Source: Bacteroidota bacterium
GTDB taxonomy: Bacteria; Bacteroidota; Bacteroidia; NS11-12g; UBA955
Reading direction: 5' to 3'
DNA length: 39,276 nt
Assembly: GCA_016787485.1 (NCBI GenBank)
Contig: JAEUUL010000018.1
Location: 1-39,276 of the forward strand
Shown: positions 6,971 to 15,153 of the stretch, in pieces
How positions within the stretch are numbered: the stretch's first letter is position 1
Layout of the letters: each line of letters starts with the position of its first letter
Program-made: the position numbers and the translations under genes
The notes under the pieces: generated by a model
The model's input: the letters and a program-made list of their open reading frames with translations, nothing else
Databases searched by the model: none
Told to the model about the DNA's origin: nothing

Positions 6971-7408
6971 TTATTTTTTCTCTCCCGATGGATACAAGGT
7001 CACCCCCTTGCTTTTGCTGAGCAAAGCCAGATTTTTCTGTATCAGTGCTTTCAAAACCGTTGCATCGATATCGGCCAGTTTTTTCACATACACACAACTC
7101 TTTCCCATGGTGAATTTGCCCAGTCTGTCCAGCAAGTCCTGCACTTCGGGGTGACTGCTGCCTACATACAAACTATGGGCTGCTTTGCGTGGAGAAAACC
7201 CTGTAGCGGCCATACTGCCACTGTGCCCGGATTCATACGTGTAATCGTACACCCCAAACCCGATGATGCTGGGTCCCCACATGGCTGCAGGCCATCCGCT
7301 GGCTTCACTGAACAGGGCTACCAACTGCCGGGCTTCCTCCTTTTTTTTCGGGTCTTGCAGTTGTTCAATAAAATCCATCACATCCTGCGTGGTTTTGGTG
7401 GTTTTCAT
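6971..7408 (-). CDS. DUF1801 domain protein
   Basis: A single DUF1801 domain of about 145 residues: TTQDVMDFIEQLQDPKKKEEARQL, then MWGPSIIGFGVYDYTYESGHSG, FSPRKAAHSLYV and LGKFTMGKSCVYVKKLADID. The family is widespread and its activity is not established; it is predicted to be cytosolic. The ATG at 7408 gives MKTTKTTQDV. An alternative ATG at 7417 lies only three bases after the TACTTTTG box (7421-7428), so 7408 is preferred. This is the third DUF1801-type gene within four kilobases, but it is more distant from the two YdeI-like ones and lacks their C-terminal segment. Confidence 0.85.
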   Translation of the reverse strand: MKTTKTTQDVMDFIEQLQDPKKKEEARQLVALFSEASGWPAAMWGPSIIGFGVYDYTYESGHSGSMAATGFSPRKAAHSLYVGSSHPEVQDLLDRLGKFTMGKSCVYVKKLADIDATVLKALIQKNLALLSKSKGVTLYPSGEKK

Positions 7409-7420
7409 ATCGACCATAAA

Positions 7421-7428
7421 CAAAAGTA
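7421..7428 (-). promoter_or_regulatory. -7 promoter box of the DUF1801 gene
   Basis: TACTTTTG on the minus strand fits TAnnTTTG. Any start upstream of 7420 would lie in or before this box, which argues against the longer in-frame TTG at 7423. Together with the plus-strand box at 7488-7495 it forms a compact divergent promoter region. Confidence 0.5.
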
Positions 7429-7487
7429 CTCCGTTTGTCGGAAATCAGAACAGGCCGACCTGCGTTTTTATATCCGGTTTCAATCAC

Positions 7488-7495
7488 TACCTTTG
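7488..7495 (+). promoter_or_regulatory. -7 promoter box of the T9SS repeat protein gene
   Basis: TACCTTTG ends eight bases before the ATG at 7504. A TTTT run at 7465-7468 sits at the right 19-base spacing to act as a weak -33 element. The box supports the start at 7504 over the longer in-frame extension to 7435. Confidence 0.55.
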
Positions 7496-7503
7496 ATTGT
7501 AAA

Positions 7504-9063
7504 ATGCGTATCCACCGGTGCATGATTGTGTTGGTCCTGGCCTGTATACAGGGCCTGGCAACCCATGCAATCAGGGCGCAAACCCCGGTGATTGAATGGC
7601 AGCGCAGTTACCTCACACTGTACAATCTGTATGATGTGAAGGAAACCCCGGATCATGGTTTCATTTTCACGGGTTTCGGTGAGCACCATGAGCACGATAC
7701 GTTTGTCAACCACGGTGCCTCGGACCTGCTGCTGCTGCGCACGGATGCCACCGGCAAGGTGCTGTGGGTACGGTCTTACGGCGGATATGGTTACGACATG
7801 GGTGCGGCCGTGGAATGCACGCCCGACGGGGGATTCATTGTGGCCAGCACGTCTGACTCCGCCAGCGGCACCGTGACCCAAAACGCGGGTGAAACAGATG
7901 CCTGGGTACTGAAAACAGGAGCCATGGGGGAGGTGCAGTGGCAGGTTTCCCTGGGTGGCAACTCCGAGGAACATGGTGTATGCATAGCACAAACAACCGA
8001 TTCAGGCTACCTGCTGGGCGCCACCACCTGGTCTCAGCAGGGCAGTTTCAAGGGCAACCACGGCGGACGGGATTTGTGGCTGGTCAAACTCAACGCAAAA
8101 GGCAAAGTACTGTGGAGCCGCTTTTATGGCGGCAGTTTCAGTGAAGATTTTGGTGCACTGCGCATCCTCCCGGGCGGGGATTTCCTGCTCTGCGGCAGCA
8201 CCGGCAGCAAAGACGGGGATGTGAAAAATGCCAGAGGAAAAACCCCGCTTGGAGACCTGTGGATGCTGCGCACCGATGATACCGGGGCCATCCGCTGGTC
8301 GCAATGCTATGGGGGGAGCAAGGCAGAATACGGTGGGAAGGTCTGGGTCAAGCCCGATGGCGGCTTTCTCCTGGCCGGACAGTCAGCCTCCTCAGACAGT
8401 GACCTGGTGTCCAACAAAGGTGGGTTTGATTTCTGGCTGGTGGAAACCGACAGCGCCGGTAAACTGCAGTGGCAGGCCAATTATGGCGGGGCCATGGATG
8501 AGTATTGCAGCGGACTGGCGGTGGATAGCGCCGGTTTTGTTTATATGAGTGGCTTTACGCGTTCCATCGATGGGGATGTGAATGGCAACCACAGGAATTA
8601 CAACGATTACTGGGTGCTGAAAACCCGCCTGCGGGGCAATCTGCTGTGGCAACGCTGTCTGGGGGGAGACCACGACGACCGGAGTTCGGCCATGACTCCC
8701 GTGCACGATGGTTCCCTGCTCCTTGTGGGATGGGCCAGTTCAGAATCCGGCGATGTGCTGAGAAATCCGAATCTGGGATGCCCCTGGCTTGTAAAACTGA
8801 GTGACCGGTTTAACAGTGTGGATGAAACCCCGTCTGCGGAGCCTGTATTGTTTCCCAATCCGGCTGACCGGATGCTGCATCTGAATGCACCGGTGACCGG
8901 GCTTGTGCTGTGGGATGTAACGGGACGGGAAGTATTCCGTCCACAGGTACCGGCATGCGGACTCCGTGAGATCCAGCTGCCGATGCTGAAGGAAGGGGTT
9001 TATCTGCTGCAATGGATTCGGAATGGCCGGCAGGAGTCAGCCAGGGTCAGTATCAAGCGCTGA
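7504..9063 (+). CDS. T9SS-exported repeat protein, probable beta-propeller
   Basis: This 519-residue protein has an N-terminal signal peptide (MRIHRCMIVLVLACIQGLATHAIRAQ, in two parts: charged start, then hydrophobic core ending in RAQ). About six repeats of 55-60 residues follow. Each has a W-x-x-x-x-GG core (for example WVRSYGGYGYD, WSRFYGGSFSED, WQANYGGAMDEY), then a DGGF/GGDFL strand and an S-x-DGDV...D-x-W-V-x-K unit. The repeats suggest a beta-propeller. The C-terminus (about 440-519) is a Por secretion sorting domain: FPNPADRMLHL, LVLWDVTGREV, LKEGVYLLQW. The protein should therefore be exported by the type IX system and anchored or released at the surface. No catalytic motif is seen. 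The ATG at 7504 is chosen because a promoter box overlaps the longer frame. Confidence 0.88.
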   Translation: MRIHRCMIVLVLACIQGLATHAIRAQTPVIEWQRSYLTLYNLYDVKETPDHGFIFTGFGEHHEHDTFVNHGASDLLLLRTDATGKVLWVRSYGGYGYDMGAAVECTPDGGFIVASTSDSASGTVTQNAGETDAWVLKTGAMGEVQWQVSLGGNSEEHGVCIAQTTDSGYLLGATTWSQQGSFKGNHGGRDLWLVKLNAKGKVLWSRFYGGSFSEDFGALRILPGGDFLLCGSTGSKDGDVKNARGKTPLGDLWMLRTDDTGAIRWSQCYGGSKAEYGGKVWVKPDGGFLLAGQSASSDSDLVSNKGGFDFWLVETDSAGKLQWQANYGGAMDEYCSGLAVDSAGFVYMSGFTRSIDGDVNGNHRNYNDYWVLKTRLRGNLLWQRCLGGDHDDRSSAMTPVHDGSLLLVGWASSESGDVLRNPNLGCPWLVKLSDRFNSVDETPSAEPVLFPNPADRMLHLNAPVTGLVLWDVTGREVFRPQVPACGLREIQLPMLKEGVYLLQWIRNGRQESARVSIKR

Positions 9064-9091
9064 CAAGGAAGCCTTTTGGAATGATTTATTT

Positions 9092-9516
9092 ACCACCTTT
9101 TTTCGCCAAAAAAGGTGGAGCCAAAAAGGCAGACGGCCCAAGGCGCCTTTCCAAACACAAGCCTTCCCGGGCAGCTTGCCGGCTTGCGCCCTCCACTTCG
9201 TTACGGGCTGCGCTGCCCTCCTCGCGCTGCGGGGCCGTCTAGCCGGGACGCGAAACGTGTTACCGGTATTTTGCGGTCTGTTTAGCTGCCGGACAGAGTT
9301 GTTTGGTAGTCCGGCCTCAGGGAATGAAGGCTGATAAATGCAGCAAGCCGGCGCGAAATGCCGGGGAAGCTCCGAGTGCGCAAGGAGATCACCGATGGCA
9401 TTCGACGGGTTGCAAATGTTCAGACTTCAGGCCCTGCAGCCTTGAACTTTTGCTCCACTTTTGGTTCACTTGTCCCTGACTGAAGTGAAGCGGAACGTCG
9501 GGAAGCCAAAAGTGGA
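9092..9516. repeat. Long intergenic repeat, copy B (MITE-like)
   Basis: This is the second copy of the element at 4184-4611. The left end is an 11-bp perfect stem with a CGCC loop (9093-9103 with 9108-9118), followed by GGAGCCAAAAAGGC. The right end is the same 11-bp stem as in copy A (9454-9464 with 9506-9516), around an almost identical spacer containing GTCCCTGACTGAAG and CGGAACGTCGGGAAG. Internal paired arms (AGACGGCCC 9131-9139, GGGGCCGTCT 9231-9240) sit where copy A has its own different pair, followed in both by CCGGGACGC and a GTATTTTGCGG-like stretch. Arms differ in sequence but are paired in both copies, which suggests selection for folding. It fills the gap between two convergent genes. 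Confidence 0.75.
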
Positions 9517-9533
9517 AAAGAATAAATCACAGA

Positions 9534-10403
9534 TTACCTCATGACCAAACCCCGCAGCCGTTTTTCCACGGCCTCACTCACCGGCCACAGGGGCTGGCGC
9601 ACCACGTTTTCACAGAGCCCCATTTCATTCAGCATCACCTTGATGCCGCCCGGACTGCCGTCGGCAAAAATGGCCAGGGAGCCTTCCAGGCATTCGTAAT
9701 GCAATTTGCGGGCATCGTCCCAGCGGTTTTCCAGGGCAGCCTTCACCATGCCGCTGAACTGTCGGGGGTAAGCGTGGTTGATTACGGAAATAACACCCAC
9801 TGCGCCGCATGCCAGCATGGGGAATGTGAGTGCATCGTCTCCGCTGATGACTATAAAATCAGCCGGTTTTTTGGCGATGATCCGCATCACCTGCTCCATA
9901 TTGCCGCTGGCTTCTTTGATGCCGATGATGTTTTCATGCTCGGCCAGGCGCAGCGTGGTTTCCACAGTCATATTGCTGCCGGTGCGGCCCGGTACATTGT
10001 ACAGAATCACGGGCAGTTCGCTGGCTTCGGCCAGACGGATATAATGCTGGTAAATGCCTTCCTGGTTGGGTTTGTTGTAGTAGGGGCTCACACTCAGCAC
10101 GGCGCTGAGGCCGGCAAAATCCATGGTTTCCAGTTGCTGCACCAGGGCCTGTGTGTTGTTGCCGCCCACGCCCAGAACCAGTGGAATGCGGCCGGCCGTA
10201 ACGCGGATGATATGGTCGGTAACTGCTTTTTTCTCATCTGCAGTCAGTGTGGCCACTTCACCGGTGGTGCCCAGGATGACGAAGTAGTTGGTGCCGTTGG
10301 CAATCTGGTGTTCAACGATGCGGGTGAGGGCATCAAAATCTACAGAATGGTCTGCCCTGAATGGGGTAACCAGCGCGGTGCCTGTGCCGAAAAACGTATT
10401 CAT
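9534..10403 (-). CDS. dapA: 4-hydroxy-tetrahydrodipicolinate synthase
   Basis: This 289-residue (beta/alpha)8 aldolase condenses pyruvate with aspartate semialdehyde, the committed step to diaminopimelate and lysine. Visible residues are GTTGE (45-49), the SPYYNKP loop (about 106-112), Y135 and R140 in LYNVPGRTG, and the Schiff-base lysine K163 in IGIKEASGN. These match the E. coli enzyme's active-site order. The frame is open 12 codons further upstream, but the ATG at 10403 gives the family-typical MNTFFGTGTALVTPF. A TACCTTTG box (10418-10425) lies in the 32-base gap to the DUF6913 gene, so dapA probably has its own promoter as well as readthrough. Confidence 0.97.
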   Translation of the reverse strand: MNTFFGTGTALVTPFRADHSVDFDALTRIVEHQIANGTNYFVILGTTGEVATLTADEKKAVTDHIIRVTAGRIPLVLGVGGNNTQALVQQLETMDFAGLSAVLSVSPYYNKPNQEGIYQHYIRLAEASELPVILYNVPGRTGSNMTVETTLRLAEHENIIGIKEASGNMEQVMRIIAKKPADFIVISGDDALTFPMLACGAVGVISVINHAYPRQFSGMVKAALENRWDDARKLHYECLEGSLAIFADGSPGGIKVMLNEMGLCENVVRQPLWPVSEAVEKRLRGLVMR

Positions 10404-10417
10404 GGAAAAATGTGCTG

Positions 10418-10425
10418 CAAAGGTA
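10418..10425 (-). promoter_or_regulatory. -7 promoter box of dapA
   Basis: TACCTTTG on the minus strand ends 14 bases before the dapA ATG at 10403. It rules against the upstream in-frame start at 10439, which lies before the box. Confidence 0.5.
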
Positions 10426-10435
10426 GGGTTTCCGG

Positions 10436-10978
10436 TCAACCAATCTTCTGCAGGTAATGTTGCAAATCCTTCACATACTGCTGCATATCCGGTTCATTCT
10501 GTGAGCCGATGAGCAGGTCGTAAAACGAGATGGCCTTGTCCCGCTGGAATCCGATCCGGCATGCGGCATTGGTAAAACCGGCAATGCTTTTCAGGGTAAG
10601 GCGCCCATCCAGGTTCATGTTGATGAAGTAATCAAACTGTGTGCTGAGGAGCTTTTTGATCTGCAGGGACCGGGGCATGCCAAAGGCATTGAAATCTCGG
10701 CGCGACAAATGGATGGAGGTGTCGCCCTCCGGAATGGTAATTTTCGATTCCTTGCGGGTGTGGTGGTATACCACTGTTTGCACCTGTTTGCCGTGCTTTT
10801 CAAGAAATTGAATGAATTTCTGGATAGAATGTATATCCTGCTCATGCTGACTTTCATCCCAGGCGAGCAATACATCCTTTACTTCTCCAAAAGGCATGAA
10901 ACTCCGGTTCCTCGGTCGGGCCACAGATAACTTTTTCAGTGCCCTCAAACCCAATTTGTATTTCAATCCCTTCGCCAT
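10436..10978 (-). CDS. DUF6913 family protein
   Basis: This 180-residue soluble protein opens with a basic stretch (MAKGLKYKLGLRALKKL) and then a compact alpha/beta region: VKDVLLAWDESQHEQDI, QVQTVVYHHTRKE, FDYFINMNLDG, ACRIGFQ and LIGSQNEPDMQQYVKDLQHYLQKI. I recognise it as the Bacteroidota-specific family found directly upstream of dapA in many genomes. Its role is unknown. The conserved linkage to dapA suggests co-expression but does not define a function. A TAAGTTTG box (10989-10996) ends ten bases before the ATG. Confidence 0.75.
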   Translation of the reverse strand: MAKGLKYKLGLRALKKLSVARPRNRSFMPFGEVKDVLLAWDESQHEQDIHSIQKFIQFLEKHGKQVQTVVYHHTRKESKITIPEGDTSIHLSRRDFNAFGMPRSLQIKKLLSTQFDYFINMNLDGRLTLKSIAGFTNAACRIGFQRDKAISFYDLLIGSQNEPDMQQYVKDLQHYLQKIG

Positions 10979-10988
10979 GCCTGCTGCG

Positions 10989-10996
10989 CAAACTTA
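10989..10996 (-). promoter_or_regulatory. -7 promoter box of the DUF6913-dapA pair
   Basis: TAAGTTTG on the minus strand, ten bases before the ATG at 10978. It lies in the short gap after ligA, so the pair can be transcribed separately from ligA. Confidence 0.45.
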
Positions 10997-11048
10997 ACCA
11001 TTTCCAGCAAACTCCATGCCTGTTTGGCGCTTTTCAGGAAACGGGGAC

Positions 11049-13103
11049 TTAAAACAACAGGGTTTGGCTTGCTTCTGCTTTCCCGGATTCTGAGGCTGTA
11101 TCTCCCAGCATAGCCAGAAAGTCTTCTTCCGACAAAAGTTTTACACCCAGGTCTTCTGCTTTTTGAAGTTTGGCAGGTCCCATGCCTTCACCTGCCAGCA
11201 GATAATTGGTTTTACTGCTCACACTGCCCGCGCATTTGCCCCCGTTTCGTTCAATCAGGTCTTTGGCTTCGTCCCTGCTGAACCGGCTGAATACCCCGCT
11301 GATGACGAAGGTGAGCCCCTGCAGTTTGCTGGAAACCGGTTCGCCCCCGGCTGCTTTTTCCAGTTGCAGTCCTGCCTGCTTCAGTTCTTCCAGCATCTGC
11401 CGGTGGGCTGGCCGTGCAAACCAGTCCACCACGCTTTCTGCAATTACCGTCCCGATTTCCGGAACAGCGGTGAGTTCTTCCACACCGGCTTTTTCCAGGG
11501 CTTCCACGTTGCGGAATGCGCCTGCCAGTTTTTTGGCCACAGTTTCGCCCACATGGCGTATGCCCAGGGCAAACAATACCCTTTCAAACGGGATTTCCCG
11601 GCTTTGTTCAACACCTGACAGCAGATTTTGTATGCTCTTTTCGCCCATGCCCGGCCAGTCTGTAAAATCGGAAGCCTGTAATTTGTACAGATCCGATACT
11701 TTGCGCACCAGTCCGGCTTCATAAAGTTTTGTCGCCATCTGGCTGCCAATGCTGCTGATGTCCATGGCTTTCCGGGCCACAAAATGTTCGATTTTGCCAA
11801 CCACCTGCGGTGGACAGCCGTCCTCATTCGGACAGTAATGCAGGGCTTCATCCTCGTGCCGCACCAGTTCTGTTCCGCATTCCGGGCAGTGGCTGATGTA
11901 CCGCACCGGCTCAGTCCCCGGCTCACGCTTGCTGAAATCCACACCGGTCACTTTGGGTATAATCTCACCGCCCTTTTCAATAAAAACCATATCTCCGGGG
12001 CGCACATCGAGCCGTTCTATCTCGTCGGCATTGTACAGGCTGGCTCGCTTTACCGTAGTGCCCAGGAGGAACACAGGTTTCAGTTCAGCCACCGGGGTAA
12101 TGGCCCCCGTGCGACCCACCTGGTAGGATATACCAAGTAACGTGGTCAGTGCGGATTCTGTCTGGAATTTGTAGGCAATGGCCCAGCGCGGCACCTTGGC
12201 TGTAAATCCCAGTTCTTCCTGCATCCGCAGGCTGTTTACCTTAATCACCACACCATCGGTATCAAAACTCAGGTCATGCCGTTTTTTATCCCATTCGTGC
12301 AAATAAGCCAGCACTTCTTCCACATTCCTGCACAGTCTGGTGCTGTCTGCTACTTTCAGACCCCAGCTTCGCGCATGCTTTTGTATGGCATCAAAATGGG
12401 TGTCAAAAGGCATTTCGTCTACCAGCAAATGGTACAGGGTTATGTCCAGAGGCCGCCTGGCTACTTCGGCCACATCTTTTATTTTTAATGAGCCTGCTGC
12501 CACATTTCTGGGATTGGCATAGGGAGTGTCTCCATTGCTGATTCTTTCCGCATTCAGTTTTTCAAAACCCTTGCGGTGCATAAAAATTTCGCCCCGTATT
12601 TCAAACGATGGCAGATAATCGCCATGCAATTGCGGTGTAACACTGCGGATGGTTTTCACATTCATCGTTACGTCATCGCCGGATACACCGTCGCCACGGG
12701 TTACAGCCTGCACCAGTTGCCCGTTTTCGTAGAACAGACTGATGGCCAGGCCGTCAATTTTCAGTTCGCACACATACTCAACTGCATCTCCGGTAACCTT
12801 GCGCACCCGTTCGTCAAAGTCGCGCAGTTCTTCTTCATTGTAGGTGTTGCCCAATGAAAGCATTCTGCGGCGGTGCGGCACGGATACAAACTCATTCGTG
12901 AGTCCTCCGCCCACGGTGCGTGTGGGGCTGTCGGGCAGTACATATTGCGGATATTCTTTTTCCAGATATTCAAGCTCTTTCAGCATGCGGTCAAATTCCA
13001 GATCGGAAATAACCGGTTCTGCCAACACGTAATACCTGTAATTGTGGTCCTTTAATGTCTGGGTCAGTGCACTTATTTTTTTGCGGATTTCTTCAGCATC
13101 CAT
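11049..13103 (-). CDS. ligA: NAD-dependent DNA ligase LigA
   Basis: This 684-residue enzyme seals nicks during replication and repair using NAD. Domains in order are Ia (HNYRYYVLAEPVISDLEFDRML, about 20-41, NAD binding), the adenylation domain with active-site K115 in CELKIDG, an OB fold, a four-ligand zinc finger (CPECG...CPNEDGCP, about 408-434), helix-hairpin-helix repeats (FTDWPGMGEKSIQNLL, LFALGIRHVGETVAKKLA), and a C-terminal BRCT domain (LQGLTFVISGVFSRFSRDEAK). Length is normal for the family. A short low-complexity tail ends TASESGKAEASQTLLF. A TAGATTTG box lies seven bases before the ATG. Confidence 0.98.
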   Translation of the reverse strand: MDAEEIRKKISALTQTLKDHNYRYYVLAEPVISDLEFDRMLKELEYLEKEYPQYVLPDSPTRTVGGGLTNEFVSVPHRRRMLSLGNTYNEEELRDFDERVRKVTGDAVEYVCELKIDGLAISLFYENGQLVQAVTRGDGVSGDDVTMNVKTIRSVTPQLHGDYLPSFEIRGEIFMHRKGFEKLNAERISNGDTPYANPRNVAAGSLKIKDVAEVARRPLDITLYHLLVDEMPFDTHFDAIQKHARSWGLKVADSTRLCRNVEEVLAYLHEWDKKRHDLSFDTDGVVIKVNSLRMQEELGFTAKVPRWAIAYKFQTESALTTLLGISYQVGRTGAITPVAELKPVFLLGTTVKRASLYNADEIERLDVRPGDMVFIEKGGEIIPKVTGVDFSKREPGTEPVRYISHCPECGTELVRHEDEALHYCPNEDGCPPQVVGKIEHFVARKAMDISSIGSQMATKLYEAGLVRKVSDLYKLQASDFTDWPGMGEKSIQNLLSGVEQSREIPFERVLFALGIRHVGETVAKKLAGAFRNVEALEKAGVEELTAVPEIGTVIAESVVDWFARPAHRQMLEELKQAGLQLEKAAGGEPVSSKLQGLTFVISGVFSRFSRDEAKDLIERNGGKCAGSVSSKTNYLLAGEGMGPAKLQKAEDLGVKLLSEEDFLAMLGDTASESGKAEASQTLLF

Positions 13104-13110
13104 ACCGCTT

Positions 13111-13118
13111 CAAATCTA
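13111..13118 (-). promoter_or_regulatory. -7 promoter box of ligA
   Basis: TAGATTTG on the minus strand ends seven bases before the ATG at 13103, leaving almost no leader. Confidence 0.5.
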
Positions 13119-13232
13119 ATGGAAACCGGACGGTTGTATTGAATCATGGCTTGCTGTAACGGATGTATTTATTCACTTTTTCATGAAAATCCCGCGAAAA
13201 AAGCGGAACTTTGATACCTTTATTCAGAACAC

Positions 13233-13730
13233 ATGCAAATAGCCCCGAACCGTGTAGTGACAGTAACCTACACCCTCACACTGAACAATGGTAGCATTGC
13301 AGACCAGGCAAATACCGATCACCCTTTTGTTTTTATTCATGGAATTGGCCAAACCCTGGAATCTTTCGATTCGAATCTGCAGGGTCTCGCTGCCGGAGAC
13401 AACTTTCAGTTTACATTGCAGGCCAATCAGGCCTATGGTGAGCCCACCGCGGATTGGGTGATAGAAATTCCCAGAGATATTTTCAGAGGAGAAGATGTAC
13501 CTGCCGATATTCTTCAAATTGGTGCCACTCTGCCCATGCAGGACCAGAATGGCAATCCCATGGATGGCAAAGTGCTCTCCTTTAATGATGATAAAGTGAC
13601 CATGGATTTCAACCATCCCCTTGCCGGTGAAGTGCTGCACTTCTCTGGTACAGTTACCGCTGTTCGCGAAGCCACCGAAGAAGAACTGGATCATGGCCAT
13701 GTGCATGGTCCCGGCGGTCACCACCACTAA
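13233..13730 (+). CDS. FKBP-type peptidyl-prolyl isomerase, SlyD-like
   Basis: This 165-residue cytosolic isomerase/chaperone has an N-terminal FKBP half (VVTVTYTLTLNNGSIADQ, PFVFIHGIGQTLESFDSNLQGL), an inserted IF chaperone domain (about 70-125: AYGEPTADWVIEIPRDIF...LPMQDQNGNPMDGKV), and the closing strand MDFNHPLAGEVLHFSGTVTAVREAT. It ends in a histidine-rich tail, HGHVHGPGGHHH, of the kind SlyD uses to bind nickel or other metals. It is 14 bases from rarA on the same strand, so the two are likely co-transcribed. A near-consensus box TACCTTTA lies at 13215-13222, ten bases before the ATG. Confidence 0.92.
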   Translation: MQIAPNRVVTVTYTLTLNNGSIADQANTDHPFVFIHGIGQTLESFDSNLQGLAAGDNFQFTLQANQAYGEPTADWVIEIPRDIFRGEDVPADILQIGATLPMQDQNGNPMDGKVLSFNDDKVTMDFNHPLAGEVLHFSGTVTAVREATEEELDHGHVHGPGGHHH

Positions 13731-13744
13731 TTTCTCACTTCCGC

Positions 13745-15019
13745 ATGAGCCAGCCTCCGCAAGCTGTACCTCTGGCCGAAAGAATGCGTCCGGGTTCGTT
13801 GGATGAATTCATCGGACAGAATCATCTGGTAGGAGAAAACGGGCCTGTTAAAACTGCTGTTCTGCAGGGCAATTGCCCGAGTATGATTTTTTGGGGCCCG
13901 CCAGGCTCGGGTAAAACCACCCTGGCAGGACTTGTTGGAAAGGCACTCGAATGGCCGGTTCGCCATCTCAGCGCCATCAGTGCAGGTGTGGCAGATATCC
14001 GGAAAGTGATTGAGGAGGCCCGCTTTAAAGGGAAAATCCTCCTTTTTATAGATGAGATTCACCGTTTCAATAAATCCCAGCAGGATGCATTGCTCGGGGC
14101 AGTGGAGAAGGGCTGGATTACACTCATCGGCGCCACCACAGAGAATCCTTCTTTTGAGGTAAATAATGCTTTACTCAGCCGCTGCCAGGTTTATGTGCTG
14201 CATGAGTTTGGTAAGGAAGAACTGAACCAGATACTGCAACACGCCCTGGAAACCGATGTCTGGTTGCAGCAATTTTCCATTCGCATAGAAGAGACCGATG
14301 CCTTGTTTCTGTTCAGTGGAGGGGATGCCCGCAAATTGCTGAACCTGCTTGAACTGATGGTGACAACCTCTCCGGTCGGGGAAATCGTGATCAACAATGA
14401 AAAGGTGACCCGGCAACTGCACCAAAAGCTGGCACTTTATGACAAGACAGGAGAACAGCATTACGATGTGATTTCTGCGTTCATCAAAAGCATGCGCGGC
14501 AGCGACCCCAATGCTGCTGTGTATTGGCTGGCCCGAATGCTGCATGGGGGAGAGGATATCAAATTCATCGCAAGACGCATGATCATTCTGGCATCGGAAG
14601 ATATAGGCAACGCCAATCCGAACGCTATGCTGATGGCTACCCAGTGTTTTCAGGCCGTGTCTGTCATAGGTATGCCTGAAGCCAGAATCATACTGTCACA
14701 AACTGCCATTTATCTGGCATGCAGCCCCAAAAGCAACAGCAGCTACCTAGCCATAGATGCCGCGCTGGATATGGTGCGTAAAACCGGAGATTTACCGGTA
14801 CCCCTTCACTTGCGGAACGCCTCTTCAAAACTGATGAAGGACCTGGGCTATGGGAAAGAGTATGGGTATGCCCATTCCCATGAGGGCAATTTTGTTCTGC
14901 AGGAGTTTTTACCGGACGCCCTCAGCGGTTCGGTGCTCTTTGCTCCGGGAAACAACCCCAGGGAAGCTGAAATGAGGCAAGCCCTGCAAAGACTGTGGAA
15001 AGAAAAGTATAATTATTGA
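13745..15019 (+). CDS. rarA: Replication-associated recombination protein RarA (MgsA)
   Basis: This 424-residue clamp-loader-like AAA+ ATPase acts at stalled forks and single-strand gaps. Motifs are [16 protein letters not shown] (N-terminal), Walker [10 protein letters not shown] (51-59), Walker B FIDEIHRF (101-108), sensor 1 [13 protein letters not shown] with ALLSRCQVY, and the C-terminal tetramerisation part ([54 protein letters not shown]). Length and motif order are typical. It sits 14 bases downstream of the FKBP gene with no promoter of its own visible. Confidence 0.97.
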   Translation: MSQPPQAVPLAERMRPGSLDEFIGQNHLVGENGPVKTAVLQGNCPSMIFWGPPGSGKTTLAGLVGKALEWPVRHLSAISAGVADIRKVIEEARFKGKILLFIDEIHRFNKSQQDALLGAVEKGWITLIGATTENPSFEVNNALLSRCQVYVLHEFGKEELNQILQHALETDVWLQQFSIRIEETDALFLFSGGDARKLLNLLELMVTTSPVGEIVINNEKVTRQLHQKLALYDKTGEQHYDVISAFIKSMRGSDPNAAVYWLARMLHGGEDIKFIARRMIILASEDIGNANPNAMLMATQCFQAVSVIGMPEARIILSQTAIYLACSPKSNSSYLAIDAALDMVRKTGDLPVPLHLRNASSKLMKDLGYGKEYGYAHSHEGNFVLQEFLPDALSGSVLFAPGNNPREAEMRQALQRLWKEKYNY

Positions 15020-15068
15020 TTTGACGGGAAGCCTTGTAAACAGGACGTTCTCATACCGTTTCTCCAAT

Positions 15069-15096
15069 GTTAACGAAAAGTTAATGTTAAATTAAT
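15069..15096 (+). promoter_or_regulatory. Candidate Pho-box-like direct repeat before a porin gene
   Basis: GTTAACG-AAAA (15069-15079) is followed immediately by GTTAATG-TTAA (15080-15090) and then by ATTAAT. Seven similar bases plus four A/T bases at an 11-bp period is the layout of PhoB/PhoP binding sites. It lies 64-85 bases before the start of a phosphate-selective-type porin, whose expected inducer is phosphate limitation. The repeat is seen directly; the regulator is inferred. Confidence 0.4.
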
Positions 15097-15153
15097 TCCA
15101 TAACAAGAAATTCATATTTGGTTTGCACTTCAATAACGATAGCGTAAAACCAG

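Noticed and set aside
9012..9334. Open frames entering repeat copy B
   Set aside because: They start inside the end of the T9SS gene and continue into the repeat; composition and sequence are not protein-like.
9699..10457. 252-codon open frame opposite dapA
   Set aside because: DapA has all its active-site residues on the minus strand; the antisense frame is a shadow.
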